Shown here: in pieces, positions 55,347-64,000 of the stretch
Position numbering within the stretch: the first letter of the stretch is position 1
Layout: each line of letters opens with the position of its first letter
NCBI GenBank assembly: GCA_027605045.1
Contig: JAQFWX010000014.1
Location: forward strand, 741,391-805,390
Direction of reading: 5' to 3'
Length of the DNA: 64,000 nucleotides
Source of the DNA: Phallus indusiatus
Taxonomy: Eukaryota; Basidiomycota; Agaricomycetes; Phallales; Phallaceae
Position numbers and translations under genes: made by a program
Notes under the pieces: model-generated
Seen by the model: only the letters and a program-made list of their open reading frames with translations
Databases searched by the model: none
Told to the model about the DNA's origin: nothing

Positions 55347-57588
55347 ATGAGTGCGATCCATATTCAGGGTACACCACGCAGTACAGTTTATCCAGAATCG
55401 GATTCACATTCTTCATCCTCTGGAGAAGAAGACGAGGATGAAGAAACATGGAGTGATTGGGTAGAGTCAGATTCGGGGAGGCCATCATGTAAATCCCTGT
55501 TTGACGATGAAGTTTTCAAATCGGTTGGATCAGCCTTGGAGCACGACAAGACGAAGTATGGTGTTGATGTTAAATTGTTGAGTGTTAAACTAGGTATGAC
55601 TCTTACGTGCTGTTTTTCCCTCTCGGATAGCTTACCTTTTGGTTCTAGACCTTGATTTTCACAATCGCGTGCGTCTAATAAACTACATCCGGAAAGACGT
55701 ATGTCTCATGTTCTTTCTACTACTCGTCGCATTCAGATCTTCATATTGTTAGAGGCCGACACCGCAGTTTATCATTAATCTAACGGGACAAGAGCCTTTC
55801 TTCTCTGACGACCAATATTTGCGTCCGGTCATCGAAGACGACCCTCTCCTTCGTCAGTACTATACTCAAAGAGTAGCTTAGCAGTCTCATGCTGACCATA
55901 TTTCTCAAAGAACTCCTCTTTGACGATTGGTCCGATTCCGAAGACGAAAATGTATCCACGCCTGCACCAAAAGAAGGAACTTCTTCCAAGGCGCGACATG
56001 AACCGTCCAATCCCAAGCTTGCTTCCCGAAAAATTAAACGCTTAGAAGAAAAGCTTAGAAGCGCACGACAAGATTTGATTGATTATAAGAAACTCGTCGA
56101 AGGCCGTTCAAGGGATTTGGTCACGCTGATTGATGAAATGAGCGGAGGTACTTCTGTCAACGAGGCTCCGAAACCGCGAGATGACGATACGCATTATTTC
56201 GATAGCTACGCTGAGAACGGTACATTTACACGACCCATAATGGAGCACTTGCTAATATTTATCTTTGTTTAGATATCCATGCAGTCATGATTCAAGATAA
56301 AGTTCGCACATCGTCCTATGCTTCATTCATCCTTAGCAATCCGGCTATATTCCGCGACGCTGTCGTTCTAGATGTGGGCTGTGGTACTGGAATTCTTTCT
56401 CTATTCGCAGCCAAAGCAGGTGCTCGAAAGGTTTTTGCCGTGGATGCTAGTGCCATCGCAGAAAAAGCTCAGCAAAATGTTCGTGCGAACAACTTTGACA
56501 ATGTCATTACGTATGTTGAATCATTAGAAGGTTTAGGCTCAGCTTGACTGATCTATGATGAATTAGGGTAATCCGAGGAAAAATTGAACAAATCTCACTT
56601 CCAGACGAAATTGAAAAAGTCGACATAATAGTTTCCGAATGGATGGGATATGCGCTGCTTTACGAATCAATGCTAGACTCCGTGCTAGTCGCCCGAGATC
56701 GGTTTTTGAAGCCTGGTGGTGTTATGGCTCCATCTCAAACTCGTATCATGTTTGGCTTATCGGAAGCTAAGGATATATATAAGGCTCGGGTGGAGTTTTG
56801 GACTGATATATATGGTAAATTGGATTAGACTTTCACCGCTATCGCGTAATTGTCAATGAAATTGGCTTATTTTAGGGTTCGATCTTTCTGCTATGGCTGA
56901 GGGTGTCTATCAAGATGCGATCATTGATACTGTGGAACCTGAGACGCTCGTCACCAACGTGGCATGCATCAAGGTGGCTATATCTCAATTCACAAAAAAC
57001 TAAATTAATTTCACCTCTCTTATTCCTTAGAATCTCCAACTCGCAACAGTAACACCCCAATCTCTGAATTTCTCATCGACATTCCGTCTAACAGCGCACC
57101 AAAAAATTACAAAAGCACACGCTTTCATACTCTACTTCGATACATTCTTTACTCCTACTGGATTACCTGTCTCAGACGATGTTGAAGTCAGTTTGGTTAA
57201 AGATGGTGAACCGGCTTTAGCGGAAGTTTGGCAAATCCCTGGTAAAGCGCGGAGAAAAGAAAGTACGGGTCCCGGTGTTGAGAAAGGGAAGGAAGTGAGT
57301 TTCAGTACCGGGCCGATGAGTATTCCAACGCATTGGAAACAAACGATCTTCTTGTTGAGGGAGCCGATTAAGGCTGAGGAGGGTAAGTAGAAAAGAGATG
57401 CTTTAATAATTGCGAGTACTGAGTCCATTTCTTGTGGTATAGGTTCGATTATTTCGGGGACATTGTATTGTCGGAAGAGGGAAGACAATTCGCGAGAGTT
57501 GGATGTCGAGATTCACTATTGTGTTTCAAAGGAAGGAGACGAGGGTAAACCACAGGGGATGACCGTTCAAATGTATCAAGTGCGCTAA
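55347..57588 (+). CDS. PRMT3: Protein arginine N-methyltransferase 3 (595 residues)
   Basis: Nine exons: 55347-55593, 55649-55698, 55753-55852, 55911-56219, 56273-56510, 56567-56814, 56876-56973, 57031-57382, 57443-57588; the join is open. The N-terminal region is acidic, then WSDWVESDSGRPSCKSLF with ALEHDKTKYG, the position of the PRMT3 zinc finger, and LDFHNRVRLINYIRK. The catalytic core holds YFDSYAEN and MIQDKVRTSSY, motif I VLDVGCGTGILSLFAAKAG, post-I VFAVDAS, the double-E loop SEWMGYALLYESM and the THW loop SIPTHWKQ. It uses S-adenosylmethionine to make mono- and asymmetric dimethyl-arginine; PRMT3 acts on ribosomal protein uS5 (Rps2). A helical linker (KIKRLEEKLRSARQDLIDYK) precedes the core. 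The zinc finger lacks one Cys and the second His of the animal form. Confidence 0.9.
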
Positions 57589-57716
57589 ACAACGTCCGGT
57601 GTACACAAACTTTGTCCAAAGAAGTACATATCACACCACATGTAGATTACAACAAAAAACATACAAACGACAAATACAACTACAGGTATAAAAAAAAAAT
57701 AGCACCTATTTTTAAA

Positions 57717-59428
57717 TCAAGCGTTATTTGGAGCTGAATGTGCATAGGAAGCTGCCAAACGAGCTTTGACGTAGTCTCCTGCTTTGACAGGCTCATATTT
57801 GGCGGGACGGTCTTGTGAGACACAACTCGGAAGAGCCTAATGACAAGCATAAGAATCAGTGCAAAGACGAGATATATTTGGAAAAAAATACCTCTAATGT
57901 AACGTCGTAGTCTGTTCCGAGAAACCTAAACCCGCGTGTCAAGACGTCAAGAAATCAGCCCAGTGAAACCAGGGGTAGCGAAGTCCGATGCTTACAGTGG
58001 AATAGAGTAGCGTCTGACTCCCGTACGATTTATGGCGCGATGTACCGTAGATTTAAAGACGTCATCTAAGCGCATCGAAGGAATCAGTTCAAATGAAACT
58101 ATCCTGTTGCGTTTGGTACGAACTTGTCCATCGAGCAAGTTGATCACCTAAACTAGATAGTGACGCTAGTTTAGTTAATGGCCTTGAGAGAGGAAACGGT
58201 CGTTCACGAACTTGACTACTAATGTTCCTGGTATCGGGACGGCATCGATCCATCTACCTTCGTTGTTGAGAACTTGTAGTGCAGGGTTTTGATCTTGCCA
58301 GAGGATTGTGAAGCACTTCCAGAGACCGTCGTGAGGTAATGCGCGAGAGCATGACAGAATCTCACCTCATAACTAGTTTTGTGAGATAAAGAAAGTAGTT
58401 AAGGAGTGTAGACCAGAAACGTACTCGGTATGAGCACCTATCCCTATTATCCTATCATCGACAATGCCCGTTTGGGGTGGATAATGCAGCATTCGTGATA
58501 TTGCAGCTGGTCTCGTTGTCTAACACATTAACATAAATCAAAATGTCTTTTTGAAGCCAAAGCCATGCATTACTTTATCATCGAAAAAGTTCTCGGGAAG
58601 GTCAAGAGCTAGTGCAAATAGGGGAAACAGTGTTTGTCCGAGCTTGACCGCAGCATGACTTAAAGCAGTGAATAAAGCAGGCAAGCGAAGAAAATGATCC
58701 CCAACTGACTAATATTTCAGTGTTGCAGTTCGAAACTCAGGCATATCCTCAGGCCACACATTCTGACCAGACATCGCGCCGTCTCCCTGTCGGACCCCGC
58801 AATTTCCTTCTTCTTCTTCCCATCCAATCTCATATCCTTCGTGTAGGTCTCCTCTATTGGTTGGGTCAACATTTTCCGCCAGTAGAGCTGTCTGTGAACG
58901 TCCGAAAGGGCGTGATCAAACAAAGTGTACACGTAACAAGCGCGAAGTACATACGTATCCTTTGAAATTGGGTGTGTTGTGAATGTCGTACTGAGATATA
59001 TGATATTTAATGTTAATTTTCAAAGATAAAACATTGGATTACCTACTTTCAATTTCTCGTTTTCTAGTAGGTTCCAGAATGGCTTTGCTTTCTCGACAGC
59101 ATCGAGCGGGAGTTCCTCAGGAATACCATGGTTCTGATAAGTCTAGAGTCAAAGTATGTCCCAAAAAAAAATACCGCTCATATTGACTTTGATATAGAAG
59201 AATCCCGCAGTAAGACAAGCATCTCGGATATCCTCAGCAATCTTTTGTCGCAATGTCAAGTCGGGACTACGAGCATTGTGAAGGTCGCTAAAAGACGACT
59301 ACATCAGATCAGCAATTCACACACTAAAGATGATGATGATGATGAACTAACATGATCGGAATTTCAGTAAATACCGTATCTTTCAAATTTCTGGCCTGGG
59401 TTAGCAGGTCTGAAGGGATGGTTGTCAT
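57717..59428 (-). CDS. 2-oxoglutarate/Fe(II)-dependent dioxygenase, isopenicillin N synthase-like
   Basis: Minus strand, about nine exons, not all boundaries fixed. It begins MTTIPSDLLTQARNLKDTVF; then DLRQKIAEDIRDACLTAGFF and NHGIPEELPLDAVEKAKPFW (N-terminal DIOX_N part), YDIHNTPNFKGY, a loop with VDPTNRGDLHEGYEIGWEEE, LFALALDLPENFFDDK, RMLHYPPQTG, and IGIGAHTDYE giving the metal-binding H-x-D. ILWQDQNPALQVLNNEGRWI, PIPGTLVV and STVHRAINRTGVRRYSIPLF follow, with the distal His and the 2-oxoglutarate-binding R-x-S. The C-terminus is KYEPVKAGDYVKARLAASYA. All catalytic residues are present. Substrate unknown; fungal members oxidise small molecules. Convergent with PRMT3, 128 bases apart. Confidence 0.85.
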
Positions 59429-60245
59429 GGCCAGCTGGACGGTTTTCCTTTCGGGATTTGCCGAAGATAACAATCAGCCAGCCGCGATAACGTTCTCATA
59501 CAAAAGAGATCACAAAGTAGAATGGATGTCGATACACATGGTCGCGAGCATGAGGATTTTCTGTGAAAACTCCAGCGTAAAATGACCTGGCTGAAGAGAA
59601 AGAACAATTCATAGTGCCAGGTTTTATAAAAATAAATTGTGCATTCACCCCTGGCTACCCCGAGGCCGACATCGCACTTCTAAAGAAGCAAGCCAAACAA
59701 AAGAAAATGGGAGTCTAACCAATGTTGCAAGATACCACACGACGATTAATGAGAGCCAAGAAAGTTTTTCTTTTCCTTATCGATGTCTTCCACTTCCAAT
59801 ACATACTCTATGCTGTAATTTTTGGAGAAAACAGCTACAACTGGCACTCACAACTTGTTCACGGAAGCAACAACGGGAATATTCCACACCGGTTTTTACG
59901 TTTTGACATTCACCGTTTTGGAATTAATTACCAGAACAAGATACGTGCGTATTTTCACGAAATTATCCCCGCCTTTCTTGGGCGGCATCGACGTCGGGGT
60001 TTCCTTTCTGGAGTAGCGGCTTGACGCGATGACGTAGTATAAGGTTGGTCCGGCCTGCGCCGAGATGTCGGTCCTCTGCGAAGCATGCCGCTAGCCGTGC
60101 CAAGGGTCAAAAAAAATTAGACTACTTGAAACTTGAAGGAAAACGCTAGACACCGCCACTGACTGAAGCGAGATTGTGCAGCTGCTGCTATAAATAAGAT
60201 CCTTTCTTCGCCTTCGTCTCAAAAGTCAGCACACCTTGATACAAT
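59429..60245. other. Intergenic, no supported gene
   Basis: Overlapping plus-strand frames of 60-100 codons (59637-60024) lack family features; they lie in the upstream region of two divergent genes. Confidence 0.4.
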
Positions 60246-61129
60246 ATGGACAGTGGTGAGTATCCACAGTCTCTTTTTCTTTCTTTCGGGGCTATCATTC
60301 ACCGAAATCGCGATATAGTTTCACAAAATGCCTATCCATTATGGGCTCCGGACTATAGCACATTTCACGTCGGTTGTAAAAGTTGCGGTCGTATGATATC
60401 GCAAGTCAGAGATGCGGTCCCTTCCCCCTGCGTTTACTGTTCCGCGGCCCACTACTGCGTTAGTCCCAGCTGCATTTATTTCTGTCTAATGCACAATTCA
60501 TCAACGATAAAGGGATCTACAGGGGTTGGCATGTTTAGTCAACCATTTTCATCATGTTCATCGACCGGAATGTCTTGTCAACTTATCTCAGGCTGTCGAT
60601 GTATCGGGCATGACCATCTTAGACCAACAGCACGCAATCAAGGATTTGCAGTTGTTTGGTGTACGATGGCGAGACGCGGTACGTGTCAAGTGATCTACAT
60701 TATTGTTTCCTCTGTTTTAATGATCGTTCATTATACCAGTTAGGTGACGCGGCAATATCTGCTTTGGATATACAAAACGATATCTCAGTTATGGACCGGC
60801 AAGCCCTCGTAATTCACTTGAATTATATCCAAAATCAACCCTATCGCACGAGAAGATTTAGCTACTCCCATTCGGTTGTTCAAAATATCTCCGAACTACA
60901 AGGTGCTACTTTAGACGAGGCGATCAGGACCAGACAGAGGCATTCGGTAATCAACCAGAACAACGGTCTGTTAGGATGCATTCTTGTCGTCCTAACATGT
61001 CACGTTCCCACTGTCGGATTCATATTTTTCACGACGTATGTAGCTCCAGAACATACAGTCCTTGCCTCTATTTTGCCGCAAGACTGGGATATACGGCTAA
61101 GTTTACTGTTGGCCTCTGACAATATGTAA
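60246..61129 (+). CDS. Cys-rich protein with a C-terminal hydrophobic segment (about 251 residues)
   Basis: Preferred model: exons 60246-60255, 60319-60678 and 60744-61129, introns phase 1. The first intron (63 bases) is a multiple of three and open, so an unspliced version is equally in frame. The first half is rich in Cys: VGCKSCGRMISQ, PSPCVYCSAAHYCVSPSCIY then FCLMHNSS, CRCIGHDH, spacing suggestive of two or more zinc sites. The second half is polar (QALVIHLNYIQNQPYRTRRF) and near the end a hydrophobic run (GLLGCILVVLTCHVPTVGFI) could anchor it in a membrane. I do not recognise the family. Confidence 0.6.
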
Positions 61130-62600
61130 AAAGAGATGCAATAGAGTACATATGGTTCGTTCATTTTTTACTATTAATTACTACCGGTACTCCGGACCAG
61201 ACGTGGCTCATTGCTCATATGATCATTTCTTTTCTAGGCTAGCTTTTGGAAATTGCGTCGTTCACATGTTCACAAAATATCATTCCTCTGTGCAAATGAT
61301 TTCCTTTTAACTCGCCCAACTACTTCCAAGGCGTCCGGGTTGCCAATTTGTTCCCCTTGAGTCCATTCCCGCCATGCACCCGAATTTGCATCTGCGGACA
61401 CAAACACGATAAATATGAATGGAACATTGTCCTATCAAGCTTGTTTCGCTTCTAATTCTCCGCTTTTCCAATTACGTATTCGCACATGTACACGTATATC
61501 TTCTTTCGGCTACCCCAGACCCCTCGCAGCAAATGAATAGTATTAAAGCATTTGAATTTGATGCGCAGTACAGCGCACAGCCTTTTTCAACTTTCACGAT
61601 CGATTGTTTGTAGACAATGATTGGCTCAAGCTAATTTCAAAAGGGACAAAATCAGCAATGCATCGAATTTGCTTGATTTTCATTAACATTTAGTGGCTGT
61701 GAAAGAAGTCGGAAAATGACATTTGTGGAAGCAAAATTCCTTTAAATGGGTAATAAATAGCCGGTTTGAGTAGCCGATCGACGACCACATCAGGCTATGT
61801 AGCTCGACAGCGCAACTTGTGTAGCAGGTGTCCACTAGACTACGGTATATTTTTGTCGTTTATTCGGATACTTTTTATAGTACGACTGTTTCGCTTGTAT
61901 ACAATTACAGTGATTCGGAGGCATGCCTTTCCCGACACCCACTGGTATATTCCCGCCTTTTAGTGTGAAAAGTGAGCGTTACCTGCGGTTCTAGACTCGT
62001 AGTCTCTTCTGACAACTTTTCCGGCTGTGGGTAAACAAACCTTGAATCCAACAAACACAGTATTTCCATGGTATATGACTAGTTGAAAACGGCGAGGGAA
62101 GGTTTTCAAAAGTAATCGTCAGTGACCATCGCAGTATCAGTTGAAGAACCGGATCATGTGCATGAAAATTTAAATGTAAATAAAATATGAAAACCTTAAT
62201 CCCCTTTCAAGCGCTGAAGATGAACGTACCGGAATAGACAAAGGAGTTGTATTGCCAATGTTTTTACGGTGTACCTAACACCTCATTCGATTCGATTTAG
62301 TGCCTGTCAACTTAACACCTATAGTACCCACACGTGACTATACTGTTAGACCGTGTCACGGACTGTGTGACCACATCTAATAAGATACTGACCCCGCGAA
62401 ATCTCTAACCTGCGAAATATTGTGTGAACTACTGTAGGTGTTTTCGCAAACTTCAACGAAATTTTACCTTGAAGAAAAATTTATTATTTTACATCAAAAT
62501 ATATTAATTTCTATTGATAAAATAATATTTTTCTTGAGATCTCATTGGCTCTTATTGAGCGTCCCCTGTCAAACACTGACGTGTTCGTCACCTGATATGC
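61130..62600. other. Intergenic, no supported gene
   Basis: Short frames only, on both strands. Confidence 0.4.
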
Positions 62601-62639
62601 CGATCGTCGCCGACGTCACACAAATCACACATCACGTCG

Positions 62640-63015
62640 GCCACGTCATCCCCCCCATCATTGCGCCCCCTCGTCGTCGTCGTCGTCTCCCACAGCGACG
62701 ACGCTATCCACTCTTCCACATCATCATTTCCCTTCAAGTTTTTTTCTTTATCTTACCATCAACAATCACGACTAAATCAACCCGGCGTCATCGTCTTTGC
62801 CATCGTCTTCGTCGCTATCACTGTCACCCAACGGCGGTGACGCCACTCACTCTTCCACCCATCGCTTTCCTCCCAATTTCTTCCTTATTTCACCGGCAAA
62901 ACTGAATCTCTGGCATCACGCCATCATCTTCCACCCCAACCCTTGTCGTCGTCATCCTCCTATCCCGGCCTTCGTCGTCGTCATCCTCCTGTGGCGGTGA
63001 CGCCACCCTTCCACG
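62640..63015. repeat. CGT-rich imperfect repeat region
   Basis: Contains a CGTCGTCGTCGTCG tract near 62674-62690 and duplicated blocks: GTCGTCGTCATCCTCCT at about 62945 and 62974, and GGCGGTGACGCCAC at about 62834 and 62993 with similar following sequence (CTTCCAC...ATC...TTTCC). Frames crossing it give Arg/Pro- or Ser-rich low-complexity products and are not treated as genes. Confidence 0.6.
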
Positions 63016-63448
63016 CCATCCATTTCCCCTAACGACGGCCTCGTTTTATACAACTTTACTTTCTTCGCTGGTAACAAGTATGACCATTTGCTGAATCTTT
63101 TACGCCATTTTCCCTGCCCTTGTTTTGTCGTTGTCGTTGCGGTTGTGCCATCCTTACCGTTGTCTCCCACTCATTTTTCTCTTTTTTTTTTCTTTTTTTT
63201 TGTTTAAACCATGTAGTATATTATGATCATTTCGTTTTGCGATTCTTCATCATGCTTTGCTACATCCTGGTGCCGTTCCATCATCCAGTGTATTGTACTT
63301 TGCAGTTTTTCACCAATGCCACCCTTTCCTTCCCATATCAAATGTCGAGCGCAATGAGATTTATGATGGCCCTACTTATGTACAAAAGACAGGTGCTCAT
63401 TACTTCGTTGCTTAAGTATTCTGTCACAGATCAAGTATTCGGGGTGAA
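63016..63448. other. Intergenic, 3' flank of the edge gene
   Basis: T-rich (63175-63205) with no gene recognised. Confidence 0.35.
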
Positions 63449-64000
63449 TCAATCATCATCACTGACATGCTCAGCCGTGATGTTTTTTCTGGGACGCTTC
63501 TGCGTCTGACAAATATCCTCGTCCTCATCCTCGTCCTCGTCTTCTCTAGGCTTCCTTCTTTTCTTCCCAGCGTCACTTCTTTTCTTTCGCTTTCGTTGAG
63601 GAGGTTTGTCGTTCGAGAGATGCTCCATGTATTGTTGCCTACGCAATTCTTTTTCCTTGTCGTCTAGTTTCCTCCAGTAACATTTTCCTGTCGATAATGC
63701 AGCAAAAATGACTTTTAGATCTCGCAGTCCAAGGTCGTTCGGGTCGAAGACTTTATTCGGCCAACCTTCGAGGACGACGCCATGTTCGTTCACAATATGT
63801 TCTTCATACTTTTTCCATCGCATCTTCACCTCCGAGTCATTTGTAATCTTGCCTGTAATGAAACTTAGTATTTTAGTATCATCATTTAAAAATATAAACT
63901 CACATAAACCGGCGACTATAATTGCACGAATCTCTGCCTTTAACTTCGTACGACGCTCAGCGTCATTTTTTGCCAATCCTACAATATTAAGACAGCAGCG
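63449..64000 (-). CDS. Partial gene at right edge, W..YE..I...HGV.L.GWP family
   Basis: Minus strand, 5' exons lie beyond the window. Visible exons are 63904 to about 63978 (acceptor TTGTAG just before GLAKNDAERRTKLKAEIRAI) and 63449-63852, joined by a 51 bp GTGAGT...TACAG intron, phase 1. The core reads MRWKKYEEHIVNEHGVVLEG then WPNKVFDPNDLGLRDLKVIF and LSTGKCYWRKLDDKEKE, a motif set I associate with abundant Agaricomycete proteins of unknown function that are often near transposons. The C-terminus is strongly basic (RKRKKRSDAGKKRRK), then acidic (DEDEDEDEDICQ), and ends AEHVSDDD. Probably nuclear. Neither a DNA-binding nor an enzymatic role can be assigned. Confidence 0.65.
   Translation of the reverse strand, partial: RCCLNIVGLAKNDAERRTKLKAEIRAIIVAGLCEFIFLNDDTKILSFITGKITNDSEVKMRWKKYEEHIVNEHGVVLEGWPNKVFDPNDLGLRDLKVIFAALSTGKCYWRKLDDKEKELRRQQYMEHLSNDKPPQRKRKKRSDAGKKRRKPREDEDEDEDEDICQTQKRPRKNITAEHVSDDD

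Noticed and set aside
59328..59350. GAT trinucleotide run as a possible regulatory repeat
   Set aside because: Short microsatellite inside an intron of the dioxygenase gene; no further support.
62438..62905. 155-codon frame over the CGT-rich region
   Set aside because: Low-complexity Arg/His product from simple repeats; interpreted as non-coding repeat DNA.
1..64000. CRISPR arrays, bacterial operons, rRNA genes
   Set aside because: None present; the spliced gene structure is eukaryotic and no repeat-spacer array or rRNA-like sequence was seen.

Overview
The window looks like a gene-sparse, transposon-rich stretch of an Agaricomycete (mushroom-forming basidiomycete) nuclear genome. The reasons are genes split by many 45-60 bp GT-AG introns, a Plavaka transposase with a DUF6698-type partner, DUF6533-type seven-helix membrane proteins, fungal non-LTR and Helitron remnants, and no bacterial features. 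All exon joins below were inferred by hand from splice signals, reading frame and comparison between paralogs inside the window; none has transcript support.

Left part (1-26100): decayed intergenic DNA with a ~1.75 kb segmental duplication (2405-4158 and 7141-8883), a broken Hsp20 copy (6325-6915), and a nest of mobile elements: a 5'-truncated non-LTR retrotransposon (8884-11450), an LTR-like segment, a MITE with TA flanks, a hAT-type MITE inside a gene of a tandem paralog pair (15166-16686), and a Helitron 3' end (17264-17520). Then comes an apparently complete 7.1 kb Plavaka-like DNA transposon (17645-24763) with matching terminal inverted repeats. It carries three intact multi-exon genes: a transposase, a divergently transcribed DUF6698-type protein and a small coiled-coil protein. 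An intact Hsp20 gene follows (25185-25838).

Middle part (26100-52400): lineage-specific small gene families that expand locally. Four genes (26706-34935) encode membrane proteins with shared intron phases; three of them keep a PY-type motif ([L/P]PxY) in the tail. Three scattered paralogs (36162-36976, 40950-41761, 51534-52334) share an identical six-exon layout and encode ~180-residue helical proteins of unknown function. Two genes encode DUF6533-type membrane proteins (38971-40226 and about 48650-49577). A ~620-residue disordered protein with a Cys/His-rich C-terminus lies at 44367-46792, and a 756 bp inverted-repeat element at 50401-51156.

Right part (54213-64000): conserved housekeeping genes in compact arrangement. 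These are a CCDC25/NFACT-R protein and a PRMT3 arginine methyltransferase transcribed divergently from a ~100 bp spacer, a 2-oxoglutarate/Fe(II) oxygenase convergent with PRMT3, a Cys-rich membrane protein, a CGT-rich repeat region, and a partial gene running off the right edge.
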